This document shows positions 36,348 to 45,757 of a stretch of 64,000 bases of DNA, piece after piece. The notes under the pieces are model-generated. The model made no database searches and was not told where the DNA came from. It saw only the letters and a list, made by a program, of their open reading frames with translations. The DNA is from UBA5859 sp041940025 (GTDB lineage Bacteria; Pseudomonadota; Gammaproteobacteria; UBA5859), in NCBI GenBank assembly GCA_041940025.1, contig JBGTSY010000001.1, forward strand, positions 186,001 to 250,000, given 5' to 3'. The translations under genes were made by a program, and so were the position numbers. Position 1 is the stretch's first letter. Each line of letters begins with the position of its first letter.

Positions 36348-38645
36348 TTAAAGTGTTGTTTCCGCAAGGCTAGGAGGGGCTAAAGGCGTGCTCACATACA
36401 AGAGTACGGTACCAGTTGCATCCAGAGGCGCCATCTTCACGGTACCGCCACCAAAATCTCCCATATCAATGGCCATCACGGCTACTCCGGAGCCGTTCAC
36501 CTCCCAGGTAATTGGGAAGCTTTGACCCAGTGCACTGGCTTCGCCCGTGCCATCCGCATTTAGAGTTGTGGTAGCAGAAATTCCTGCGATAGTCATTTCA
36601 AAGGTACCCACCAAAGCGCTTTCGTTTGGAAAGCCTAGACCACACGCAGCAGCAATGGCATCAAACTCAGCCTCAGTTGCGCCCGAACCTGCAGGCAGAC
36701 TACAGGCACTACTATCACCGCTACCGTCGCCTTCGGGTACACCGAGACGGAACTCAACAATATCGCTCATTGCTTGCTCATTGAACCAAAGCTCGTTTAA
36801 CTGCGCGGTACGACCTTCTTTAAAGAAATATCCTGAGCGCACCACAGTCATCTGACCACCTGCCACTTCGGCAAACATGGGGAACTCATCCATATCGTGG
36901 TCAAAAAGCATTGAGAATCCACCTGTAAGCATGGACAGATCCACGCCCTGCAGTGCAGCAGCTGCCATAGATAAATCAACCGGAGATTCCATTGGTGTCT
37001 CCAATATAATCACATCAGCACCACTGGCATGACTTTCGGTGCGCCAGCTGCCCAGATTCAACATTCCATTCTCATCGAAGGTGATTATCGCGCCTATGCC
37101 TGCCAATGCGGCACTGATTTGTTGCTCAGTCATACCTGCTTGAGTCAACATCACTTGTAACACGCCAACTAAAGCCTGCTCGGACATATCCAAAGAACCT
37201 GAAGTGCCTTCAGCATCACCAAATACGACGACACCACCCAATAAGCCCGTAGATTTCAAGTTGGCTAGGCTAGTGATTGGAGAGCCCATCGCATCAAATA
37301 CAAGATTACAGTTGGCATCGGGACACATAGAGGTGTCACCCTCATCCCAAATGGAAATTTCGAAAATATCCGCGGCAGGCGTTTCTGCCAAACGGATCGC
37401 GGCGGCGTCTGAACTAAATGTGGGCGCGCTGTCATAAGCATCCCCCACAAAATCAGCAATGCTCTTTCCCGACAAACCCAATGCAGCAGCGGTATAGTCA
37501 AAAGAACCAAAGGAGTATTCGATAGTCGCCGAACCATCTGCATTCACAGTAAAACTGGAAGAAACACTCCAATCTCCTTCCAACCAGTTTCCGCTGGCAT
37601 CTAAGAAAAGAGAGGTATCAGTTGTGCTTTCCACTTCCCAAGTACCACTGGCAGCATTATAGGCCTGCTCTACAAAGGTGGCATTGCCACTGCCATTCAA
37701 TCCGAATACTTCTCTGAATAAAGCTGGCCCTTCTATTTGCTCATCGGTTTCTGCTTCTACATCATACAAACTGGCTGATGTAGTGAGAATGGTACTAAAA
37801 TCTGCAGCAGTCACTTCCAATGAAGCCTGCAACAGTGCATCTGCTAATGCCTCCGTATCCACTGCCAATAATTCTCCGGTGCTTTCTAAAGCCGCAGACA
37901 CGTCGGCAATGCTAATGACTTCACTTTCAATCATTTCGTCGATCACTTCCACCAAAGATTCAAGCTGATTCAACACGTGATCCACCATCACGCCAAACTT
38001 GGCATTAAAGGTAGCACCGCTAGCAGCGCTGGAAGCATCAATGACTGTCAAATTGTCACCAAAGCCGTCTGCAATAACACGTGCCATGATGTGCAAACGT
38101 TCGAAAGCTTCTTTATTGTCTGCACCAGCTTCAGCATCGTCGCCATTAGCCACATAGTCCGCCATGATGTCTAATCCGGCACCGGCACCCAATCGAGCAT
38201 GTACGATTGCTTCCACTTCATCTGCTGTGAAGGTTGGATTTTGAGTGGCAAAATGATTCACTAAAGTAGTAATCGGGCTAACGAAGCTACTCCCCGCAGG
38301 GGCCGTCAATGTATACGCAGCACCCACTGCCGCTCCAGTATCTTCATCGATTGTTTCCGCACCGACTTCCACAACTATGGGCGCATCTAGATCTGTCTGA
38401 GTACTTGTGGTGAGGGTGAACGCACCATTTTCACCTGAAGTGGCAAAAGGCTCACCTGTGTCACAAACATTGTTCTCGTTGAGGTCTAGACATACTGTTG
38501 CACCGACGAGATATCCATCTGCGACAGCACCCGTTGCTTCATAGGAAGCACCGCCACCTGTTAAACTACTGGAACTACCACCACATCCTGCTACGGCAGC
38601 GGCAACCGCTGCAGCTAACGTGGTGCGAGTAAAACGATTCTTCAT
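36348..38645 (-). CDS. Large acidic secreted lipoprotein of unknown function
   Basis: A 765-residue protein with a lipoprotein signal (AAAVAGCGG, Cys21) followed by a Ser/Gly linker. It is strongly acidic and rich in Ala, Ser, Gly and Thr. Near residues 50-65 DLNENNVCDTGEPF resembles a calcium-binding EF-hand-like or carboxypeptidase-regulatory-like loop that continues GENGAFTLTT. Cysteines are paired in a few short loops (CPDANC; CSLPAGS ... AACGLG). The rest has no recognised domain. Similar proteins (a lipobox, then an 'ADGYLVGATVCLDLN' region) are common in marine gammaproteobacteria as surface proteins, but no function is assigned. It stands alone with its own terminator. Confidence 0.75.
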   Translation of the reverse strand: MKNRFTRTTLAAAVAAAVAGCGGSSSSLTGGGASYEATGAVADGYLVGATVCLDLNENNVCDTGEPFATSGENGAFTLTTSTQTDLDAPIVVEVGAETIDEDTGAAVGAAYTLTAPAGSSFVSPITTLVNHFATQNPTFTADEVEAIVHARLGAGAGLDIMADYVANGDDAEAGADNKEAFERLHIMARVIADGFGDNLTVIDASSAASGATFNAKFGVMVDHVLNQLESLVEVIDEMIESEVISIADVSAALESTGELLAVDTEALADALLQASLEVTAADFSTILTTSASLYDVEAETDEQIEGPALFREVFGLNGSGNATFVEQAYNAASGTWEVESTTDTSLFLDASGNWLEGDWSVSSSFTVNADGSATIEYSFGSFDYTAAALGLSGKSIADFVGDAYDSAPTFSSDAAAIRLAETPAADIFEISIWDEGDTSMCPDANCNLVFDAMGSPITSLANLKSTGLLGGVVVFGDAEGTSGSLDMSEQALVGVLQVMLTQAGMTEQQISAALAGIGAIITFDENGMLNLGSWRTESHASGADVIILETPMESPVDLSMAAAALQGVDLSMLTGGFSMLFDHDMDEFPMFAEVAGGQMTVVRSGYFFKEGRTAQLNELWFNEQAMSDIVEFRLGVPEGDGSGDSSACSLPAGSGATEAEFDAIAAACGLGFPNESALVGTFEMTIAGISATTTLNADGTGEASALGQSFPITWEVNGSGVAVMAIDMGDFGGGTVKMAPLDATGTVLLYVSTPLAPPSLAETTL

Positions 38646-38894
38646 TGCACATCCCCCTGGGTAGGCATTATATGAATTTGGTTCAATATAGGATTTGCGC
38701 CGAATCGTCCGAATTCAGAGTTCAGCGCCTAGATTTCTCATTTGCCTTTGTGCTTAAGCGGATGACCAAAGTTAAGGCGATGTACAGACAGATTTTAATT
38801 TGAGTTGTAACGGGTTAAACGGCCGGTACAGAGGATACTTGAACAGATCCACAGTTTTTTGTTGAAGAGGGGAAGAAAGGGCCTAAAACAGCGA

Positions 38895-39821
38895 TTAACG
38901 TATGGCACCCTCCACACAACATTCTGTCTCTTGTGAATTCTGCCTTGAGTCTTGAATAGATTTTTGATTACCCTTAGTGGATGCAAGACGAGCACTTTTG
39001 ATCCGACCTACTAAGTGTCCAATTAACACCGGGGCCAGGTAAAGAACTTGATCACTGGCACCAGGGCCATAATTCACTCTCAAATCAATTAAGCTGCCAC
39101 CCACGTAGGTTCCATAGGCAGGGAACAGCACTTCATAAGATCGCTTGTATTCTTCATAGGCTTGGTTTTCGTTAAGGAACTCTAGCACTTTGGCTGTGGC
39201 TACACCCTCGAAATAAAGAGAGGTATAAGGTATCGCATTAATAAATGCATAGGTCCCTTTATATTTTTTAGAGGCAAAATCACTCGCATGCCCCCCCTCG
39301 TGCAACGCAATAGGAATACTATCCGAATATAAACTAATGGTATTGGTAAATGGATTGTAGCTATCGCCACCAACTACTCTGCCTACGAATAATGTATAAT
39401 AAAGCACAGACACGACACCAATTGTTGCACGCCACCCCAAACCGACTTGATCATTGTTGATTAATCTCTGCAACTCACCCAATGGTGCATATTGATTGAT
39501 CCGAACTTTGACATCATAAAGTCCCTGGTCATCAAGGTATGCTTTTAAAATATGCTCCGTGGCAGGAGAAATATGATGATTTTCAATTGTGCTATCCCAT
39601 AACAGCAGTTTATTTGGAATAGAAATAATATTGCCTAAAGTATCTAGAAATGGAATATCACGACCATGACTAAATCTATGATCCTCCACAGGAGCCAAAC
39701 CATCGTTTTCTTCCACTGCATAGTACGCAGGTGCCAGGGTCGCGCAACCAGATTGAAGTATTACTGTCGGTAATAATATGGCAATGAGAAGAGCACGAAT
39801 TAATCTATTTTCAACTAACAT
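38895..39821 (-). CDS. Lipoprotein with HExxH motif, putative metallopeptidase
   Basis: A 308-residue protein of no recognised family. It has a lipoprotein signal with lipobox LQSGC (Cys26). At residues 174-178 it reads HEGGH in IPIALHEGGHASDFA, the HExxH pattern of zinc peptidases. Glu205 in YFEGVATAK, 27 residues later, could be the third ligand as in gluzincins. A hydrophobic stretch at about residues 130-150 lies before it. The C-terminal tail is basic. The nearest neighbours are unrelated, and it appears to be a single-gene unit. Zinc binding and activity are inferred from the motif only. Confidence 0.65.
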   Translation of the reverse strand: MLVENRLIRALLIAILLPTVILQSGCATLAPAYYAVEENDGLAPVEDHRFSHGRDIPFLDTLGNIISIPNKLLLWDSTIENHHISPATEHILKAYLDDQGLYDVKVRINQYAPLGELQRLINNDQVGLGWRATIGVVSVLYYTLFVGRVVGGDSYNPFTNTISLYSDSIPIALHEGGHASDFASKKYKGTYAFINAIPYTSLYFEGVATAKVLEFLNENQAYEEYKRSYEVLFPAYGTYVGGSLIDLRVNYGPGASDQVLYLAPVLIGHLVGRIKSARLASTKGNQKSIQDSRQNSQETECCVEGAIR

Positions 39822-39896
39822 TAGATTCTTTTGTTATATTAAAACCACGCTGGTAATAAAAATATCATTTTAAATTGAATAATTATAGCTAGATAA

Positions 39897-40895
39897 TTAA
39901 CTGGCTTCTGATAGTTGCACCGTCCACCTTCCTTTAACTTGTCCAGACATCATTAACTGAGCCTGAGAACAGATCTCTTCTAATTTTAACGACCCTTGGT
40001 GAATATTTTGTAAATCGGGTGGTTTAAGATCAAAGGCCAATCGTTTCCAAATATGAGAACGCATCTCCTGACTTGGATAAACTGAATTGATCCCCAACAA
40101 ACTTACGCCTCGTAGTATAAGCGGCATCACGGTAGTATTGAACTCTGGACTGGCTGCTAATCCTACTGAGGCAATATTACCCCAGGGTTTAAGGGTACGG
40201 CACAACCAATTCAAATACTCTCCTCCAAGATTATCGATGGCACCTCCCCATTGCGCTTTTTCCAAAGGTTTAGTACCAAAATCCAGTTCCGCTCTATCCA
40301 ATACCTTGCTAGCGCCAATTTCTCGTAACCATGATTCTTGATCTAACTTGCCGGACAGGGCGACCACTGTGTATCCAATATTATTTAATATGTTGACCGC
40401 CAAAGTCCCTACCCCACCACTCGCACCAGTCACCAATATTGGTCCCATTTCCGGTGTTTGCCCATTTTTTTGCATGCGGTCAATCGCCATGGCTGCGGTG
40501 AACCCGGCGGTACCTAAAATCATCGATTCCAATAATGTTAAGTTATCCGGCAAGGGCACTACTAAATCTTCAGACACGCACAATCTCTCACTATAACCAC
40601 CGTCCCGAAGTTCGCCAATACCTCCGCCTACCACTATGACTTTATCTCCAGGTGCATACTCAGGTGCCGCTGATGAAATCACCACACCAGCGGCATCAAT
40701 TCCGGCGACTAAAGGGTAAGTTCGCAATATTTTTCCTTGACCTGTTACCGCCAATGCATCCTTGTAATTCAGGCTAGAGTAATGCACCTCGATACAGATC
40801 AGATCCGTGGCCAAATCAGCCTCTGTGCATGCCTCAACTCTCGTCTCCAGAGTATCATTCACTTGGTGAACTCTTAATGCTTTTATTTTGTTCAT
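39897..40895 (-). CDS. YhdH/AcuI-type NADPH-dependent acrylyl-CoA reductase-like oxidoreductase
   Basis: A zinc-free medium-chain dehydrogenase/reductase of the YhdH/YhfP family, 332 residues from the ATG at 40895 (a TTG 15 bases earlier is possible). SSLNYKDALAVTGQGKI and YPLVAGIDAAGVV are the family N-terminal motifs. The nucleotide site is LVTGASGGVGTLAVNIL. AcuI members reduce toxic acryloyl-CoA, for example from DMSP breakdown in marine bacteria; others are quinone reductases. No DMSP genes are seen nearby, so the substrate is open. Confidence 0.85.
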   Translation of the reverse strand: MNKIKALRVHQVNDTLETRVEACTEADLATDLICIEVHYSSLNYKDALAVTGQGKILRTYPLVAGIDAAGVVISSAAPEYAPGDKVIVVGGGIGELRDGGYSERLCVSEDLVVPLPDNLTLLESMILGTAGFTAAMAIDRMQKNGQTPEMGPILVTGASGGVGTLAVNILNNIGYTVVALSGKLDQESWLREIGASKVLDRAELDFGTKPLEKAQWGGAIDNLGGEYLNWLCRTLKPWGNIASVGLAASPEFNTTVMPLILRGVSLLGINSVYPSQEMRSHIWKRLAFDLKPPDLQNIHQGSLKLEEICSQAQLMMSGQVKGRWTVQLSEAS

Positions 40896-41120
40896 TGAAT
40901 TGGAATCCAAAAAATGTACAAATTAAATAATAGGATATACTGGTGTGCAGTAATAGTCACTCAACTCACACGAATCTAATATAAGATAGCCACATTATCA
41001 AACCGCCGTGATGGGGAGTGAATTTGAAAGATTAAAACTATAATTGGGTTATTAAATTAAACAAGCACGTCTATCACGGTTACCAACAGATAGCCCATCG
41101 TTCACTATCAAGAAGCAACA

Positions 41121-42401
41121 TTATGCTGGAACAAATGTCTCCAACCAACGTATATATTCGTCTTGAGTCATAGATTTTCCAATTAAGAATCCCTGGCCAT
41201 AATCGCAATTTGCATCTACTAATGCTTCGAGCGTACGAATTTCTTCAATACCCTCTGCGACCACTTTTAATTGAAATCGATGCCCCAACTCAATAATCAG
41301 ATCAACTATGTGCTTGTTTTGCTCGTCATCCAGCATGTCATAGACAAATGATTTATCGATTTTCAACTCGTCTGCAGGAATCCTCTTGAACTGAGAAAGA
41401 GATGAATATCCCGTACCAAAGTCGTCCACTGAAATTCTAATTCCTGTATTTTTAATCTCGTTTAGATTCTTAATACAAGTATCAATGCTCGACATAAAAG
41501 CACTTTCAGTGATTTCTAGAGTGAGCAGCTCTGATCGATAGTTCCAACTCGCTATGGCTTGTTTAATGAGCTCTGGCAATTCCAACTCGCGAAGTGTATA
41601 AGTGGACATATTCACTGCGACAGAATGTTTTCCCCATCTGTCCGGCCACTCAAGTGCATCTCTCAGCGCACTATGAAGTACCCACTCTGTCAAATCCATT
41701 ATTAATCCGGCCTCTTCTGCTGCCGGAATAAAATCTTTAGGTAACAAGAGACCCTTCTCTCGACTGTGCCATCTGAGTAGTGCTTCGGCAGCAAAAGGCT
41801 CTCCTGTGTGTAAGTCAATTTTTGGTTGATAATAAAGTTCGAATTCTTCGTTATCTAAGGCATCAAGAATTGCATTTTCTATATCCCAACCCAAACTTAA
41901 TGTATGCCTAATATTGTCGGAATAAACCTCTATCTGCGAATCTTGAGTTAAAGCTGACTCTAATGCCAGCTCTCCTTTTTCCACTAAAGTTTCAGCATCC
42001 CAGGCGTTTTTTGGAAAATAGGCCAAGCCCATCGTCACGCGAGTTCTAAATCGATTTCCGTTAATTTCAAAAGTATCCACCAATCGACTTAACACTTTAT
42101 TCGCGGCTAATTGGGCTTGATCCAAATTTCTCAAACTTGGAATGACTAGCCCAAAAGTGTGTCCTGATAGTCTTCCCACCATCTCCGGTGTCATAGCAAT
42201 CAAATGCAAACGCTCGATGATCTGATTTAATAAAGAATCCCCCGCACGAAAACCAAATAAAGTATTCGCACGTCGGAAATTATTAATGTTAATGACAATT
42301 AACGCCAACTCCTCATTATTATCATCATGTTGTGACATGAGCTGATCCAAATATTGAACAAACGAGTTTCTATCCGATGCTTTTTGTTCTTGCGTCAGCA
42401 T
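41121..42401 (-). CDS. EAL-domain phosphodiesterase with degenerate GGDEF domain
   Basis: A 426-residue cytosolic two-domain protein. The N-terminal GGDEF-fold domain (about residues 5-160) has SGHTF in place of GGDEF (GRLSGHTFGLVI), so cyclase activity is unlikely. The EAL domain keeps the catalytic set: EALLRW, VNMST, LEITES, DDFGTGYSSL, ADELKIDKSF and VVAEGIE. It should therefore hydrolyse cyclic-di-GMP. No sensory domain or membrane segment is present. It lies 12 bp after the HD-GYP gene on the same strand, so the two are probably co-transcribed. Confidence 0.92.
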   Translation of the reverse strand: MLTQEQKASDRNSFVQYLDQLMSQHDDNNEELALIVININNFRRANTLFGFRAGDSLLNQIIERLHLIAMTPEMVGRLSGHTFGLVIPSLRNLDQAQLAANKVLSRLVDTFEINGNRFRTRVTMGLAYFPKNAWDAETLVEKGELALESALTQDSQIEVYSDNIRHTLSLGWDIENAILDALDNEEFELYYQPKIDLHTGEPFAAEALLRWHSREKGLLLPKDFIPAAEEAGLIMDLTEWVLHSALRDALEWPDRWGKHSVAVNMSTYTLRELELPELIKQAIASWNYRSELLTLEITESAFMSSIDTCIKNLNEIKNTGIRISVDDFGTGYSSLSQFKRIPADELKIDKSFVYDMLDDEQNKHIVDLIIELGHRFQLKVVAEGIEEIRTLEALVDANCDYGQGFLIGKSMTQDEYIRWLETFVPA

Positions 42402-42413
42402 AAATTAGGAATC

Positions 42414-43637
42414 CTATAAATAGAGTTCTTGTGGATCAACGCCGTATGCCCCTGGCTCAAGGCTTTTAACAATCTCCAACGCATTTCCATTTTTATCTGT
42501 CTTTTCCGTCATTAAGTCGAGTGTTGGAAATGACTCTAGAGGTTGCTTGTCCTCATCCAGCACTACTCTTAACATGGGACGTAGCCGCCGGGTGCGAGAT
42601 TGAGCGATAACCACTCCCACGCATCCATTACTCAATTCGACTAATGTTCCAGCAGGATAGATGCCAATTGCTTGAATAAACTGCTCGATCAACACACCAT
42701 GAAATTCTTTATTTCGCCATCCGTATAAGGCCTTGACCCCGTCATAAGCCGAAATCGCTACTGCGTAGGGACGTGCACTAGTAATAGCATCATAGCAATC
42801 GATCATCCCTGCTATCTGGCCGAACAACGGAATCTCATCACCTCTTAATCCTCGCGGATACCCCTGACCCAAAAAACGTTCATGATGGAATTGTGCCATC
42901 GCTAGTATATTACGACTAATATTGGGGGTACGTTTTAAAATGTCTTCACCATATCGAACATGGCGTTTCACCTCTTCATATTCATAGTCTGTCAACTTAC
43001 CCGGCTTCATTAGAATCTCAGCCGCTAACTGAGTTTTGCCCACATCAAATAACATTGCGCCCATGGCCAACTCCTTTAAGTCTTGAATAGACAGACCCAT
43101 GTGTCGACCCAAGGTGATAGCAAATATCGAACAGCGTACGGAGTGCTTGTAACTATAACTATCTTTTTCTCGCATTCGGCTCATCCACATGTAGGCATCG
43201 GGATTGCGAATAATGCTATTTATCATTGGGCGCACAACTTCGTCTAAAGCAGGGATACTCACCTGCTTACCCTGTTTCAGATCCTTCATGATCTGTATCA
43301 TCGAACTGCTCACCTCAGTATGAGACTTTTCCGCCGACTGCAGTTCTTCTTCAAATCGGGCCGAGTCCTGATAACGCTTTTCACGGCCATTTTTGCTGTT
43401 GCTATTTTCTAGTTGTACAGGCTGCACATGAGGAGGGGGCATTTTGCCTTTATTGGTATCAATAAACACGTACCGACAATACTGCCCCAACTCATCTATA
43501 TCCTGTTGTGACTGAATAAAAAAGCCTTGAAGAAGATAAGGTGTTTCTAGCCACGGACGATCTAACTCGGTCACAAACATTCCCTCAGTCAGATCTGTGA
43601 CCACCAGCGGTAAAATGCTTTTAATCTCTTGATTCAT
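42414..43637 (-). CDS. DUF3391 / HD-GYP-domain protein with HD changed to FD
   Basis: A 407-residue protein with an N-terminal DUF3391 domain (GMFVTELDRPWLETPYLLQGF) and an HD-GYP domain (about residues 165-320). Conserved parts are HSVRCSIFA, KRHVRYGEDIL, FHHERFLGQGYPRGL and MIDCYDAITSARPY. The central HD pair of HDIGK reads LFDVGK, a His-to-Phe change at a metal ligand, so activity may be lost or altered. HD-GYP proteins normally cleave cyclic-di-GMP. It is upstream of, and close to, the EAL protein. Confidence 0.9.
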   Translation of the reverse strand: MNQEIKSILPLVVTDLTEGMFVTELDRPWLETPYLLQGFFIQSQQDIDELGQYCRYVFIDTNKGKMPPPHVQPVQLENSNSKNGREKRYQDSARFEEELQSAEKSHTEVSSSMIQIMKDLKQGKQVSIPALDEVVRPMINSIIRNPDAYMWMSRMREKDSYSYKHSVRCSIFAITLGRHMGLSIQDLKELAMGAMLFDVGKTQLAAEILMKPGKLTDYEYEEVKRHVRYGEDILKRTPNISRNILAMAQFHHERFLGQGYPRGLRGDEIPLFGQIAGMIDCYDAITSARPYAVAISAYDGVKALYGWRNKEFHGVLIEQFIQAIGIYPAGTLVELSNGCVGVVIAQSRTRRLRPMLRVVLDEDKQPLESFPTLDLMTEKTDKNGNALEIVKSLEPGAYGVDPQELYL

Positions 43638-43897
43638 GGACTATCTAATAGCTTCTAGAGACTTTGCAACTTAAGAGACTGAGCGTGGCGTGTCAAAACC
43701 AAGCGCAACCCGCAGACATCTCTCTAATATTTTTGTCATCCAATTCACATGACGAAGCAAATCCACTTGTGCCATGGCGTGTTGGATCATTTAAGTTAAC
43801 GGCACAGGAATCCATACCCGGACACTTAATAATAATGACCGTTCAGTCAAATCAGGGACAACCGTTTTGATAACATGGAATTCTTCTTGCAACCTGA

Positions 43898-44935
43898 ATG
43901 TCAAACGCATTCATTGCTATACAATGGCCCATGACAAGAACACAATTTTTATTATTTCTCAGTAGCTTAGTTGTAGTTTTGGCGCTTGCTATGGGCAGTT
44001 TGGAGTTCGAGAAATTTACTTCCTTGAGTGAAAATTTGCCGAATGTAACGAAATTAGAATCCGCCGCAAAAAATGGGGAGAGTGAAGCGCAGGTTGAATT
44101 GGCAAATCATTACCGAAAACTAGGTCAGTTTGCTGACGCGCGGGACTGGTATGTCACCGCCGCTTCGAATCAGAATAAAAATGCTATTTTTGCATTAGGT
44201 TTGATGGCTTGGGAGGGTACGGGTGTACTGCAAGATCCTATTAAAGCGGTGGATCTGTTCCAACAAGCGGCGGATTTAGGTCATGCCCAAGCCATGCTGC
44301 AGTTGGGAAAAGCGTACGAAGTAGGTTTAGGCACTCACCAAGATCAGGTGTTCGCTTTCAATTGGGTGAAAAAATCCGCAGAAACAGGCTTTGCGGACGC
44401 ACAATTTACGCTCTCACAATATTTTAAGCAGGGCATAGGCTCTGTTCAAGACAGTAAAGAAGCGCTCAGATGGTTAGAACAGGCAGCCAAGCAAAATCAT
44501 CCTGAAGCCTCTTTCGTGCTCGCTTACCAATTTGAACATGGTATAGAGGTGAAACAAAATTTGGAAAAAGCTTTAGAATGGTACCAGAAAAGTGCCGAAG
44601 CCGATCACGCGCCAGCACAATATAATTTAGGTTTGTTCTATCTGGAAGGTGAAAAAGTTAAAAAAAATGATGATTCAGCCTTCTACTGGTTCCGTCGTGC
44701 AGCCGAGCAAGGACTAAGTGAAGCACAGCACAACTTAGGATTACTCTATGCCGGTGGAGTGGGTGTGGCAATTGATCCGGTTTTGGCATTTGCCTGGTTA
44801 ACGGTAGCCAGCCAGACAGGACTGCCACAAAGTCAAAAGGATCTAAAACAGATAGCGCGTTCGTTAACGCCCGCAGAAACAAAGCAGGCTCTCGAACTTA
44901 GTGATATGATGATCAAACGGTATCAGTTAGATTAA
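43898..44935 (+). CDS. Sel1-repeat (TPR-like) protein with N-terminal membrane anchor
   Basis: A 345-residue protein with an N-terminal hydrophobic segment (FLLFLSSLVVVLALAMG), then about seven Sel1-like repeats of roughly 36 residues, such as KAVDLFQQAADLGHAQAMLQLG and KALEWYQKSAEADHAPAQYNLG. Such repeats mediate protein contacts, probably in the periplasm or at the inner membrane. The start may be ATG 43898 or ATG 43931, and neither has a clear ribosome-binding site. It is divergent from the HD-GYP gene. No partner is evident. Confidence 0.85.
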   Translation: MSNAFIAIQWPMTRTQFLLFLSSLVVVLALAMGSLEFEKFTSLSENLPNVTKLESAAKNGESEAQVELANHYRKLGQFADARDWYVTAASNQNKNAIFALGLMAWEGTGVLQDPIKAVDLFQQAADLGHAQAMLQLGKAYEVGLGTHQDQVFAFNWVKKSAETGFADAQFTLSQYFKQGIGSVQDSKEALRWLEQAAKQNHPEASFVLAYQFEHGIEVKQNLEKALEWYQKSAEADHAPAQYNLGLFYLEGEKVKKNDDSAFYWFRRAAEQGLSEAQHNLGLLYAGGVGVAIDPVLAFAWLTVASQTGLPQSQKDLKQIARSLTPAETKQALELSDMMIKRYQLD

Positions 44936-44965
44936 TAAGCTAGTCGCGATGACTCTCTACTATCG

Positions 44966-45649
44966 ATGATAAATAGAACCATTACAGTGGGTTCCTTCCA
45001 ATGCAACTGTCACCTGATTTGTTGCCCGATCACCGGTGACGCAGCAGTGATCGATCCAGGAGATTGGCCAGATCAGATCTTGAATTTAATCCAAGATCAA
45101 GAGGCTCGATTGAAACGCCCCCTCCAAATAAAATATCTACTGCATACCCATGCACATTTTGATCACATCAGTGCCACTGGCCCTTTAAAAAAGGCGCTGC
45201 GAGAGAAACAAAACGGTTCAGTCCCTGAAATATATTTACACAAAAAAGATCTGTTGTTATATAAGCTGCTTCCTGTGCAAAGTTTAGCAACCTTGAGGCG
45301 AGTGCCCAGGCCCCCTTCGGTGGACCAATTTGTCACACACGAAGACACACTGGTGATTGGTCAACTTAGATTAACGTTTTTACATACACCGGGGCACACT
45401 CCCGGGAGCATTTGTATGCGCCTACATGAAGACAGTCGATTAGGCAGCCAAGAAACTTTGTTTTCTGGAGACACGCTCTTCAGAACCGGGGTCGGCCGGA
45501 CCGATCTTCCGGGCGGCAGTTTTGAGCGATTAAAAAAAAGCATCCAAGACCATATTTTTCATTTGGATGATGACACCCTAGTTCGGCCCGGTCATGGCCC
45601 AGATACTTTGGTGGGTATTGAACGGCGCCTCAATCCTTTCGTGCGCTAA
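44966..45649 (+). CDS. Metallo-beta-lactamase fold hydrolase (glyoxalase II-like)
   Basis: A 227-residue metallo-hydrolase with the di-zinc motif HTHAHFDH at about residues 55-62. The later His and Asp ligands are in HTPGHTPGSI and FSGDTLFRTGVGRTDLPGG, and the last His in RPGHGPDT. The layout is that of the YcbL/glyoxalase II-like branch, which acts on thioesters such as lactoylglutathione or related compounds. It follows the Sel1 gene by 30 bp. The substrate is not determined. Confidence 0.9.
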   Translation: MINRTITVGSFQCNCHLICCPITGDAAVIDPGDWPDQILNLIQDQEARLKRPLQIKYLLHTHAHFDHISATGPLKKALREKQNGSVPEIYLHKKDLLLYKLLPVQSLATLRRVPRPPSVDQFVTHEDTLVIGQLRLTFLHTPGHTPGSICMRLHEDSRLGSQETLFSGDTLFRTGVGRTDLPGGSFERLKKSIQDHIFHLDDDTLVRPGHGPDTLVGIERRLNPFVR

Positions 45650-45757
45650 TTCAACCCTCTTATTTTCAAATACCATTAAGATAAAATAACGATATAACGC
45701 TCGCATAATGGCTAGATTCGAATTTTTATTGCTAGTCTCTCATCAAAATGCTGGCCG

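Noticed and set aside
35990..36373. 127-codon frame on the + strand between GAPDH and the lipoprotein gene
   Set aside because: It has no ribosome-binding site, reads through the terminator hairpin of the opposite gene, and resembles no family.
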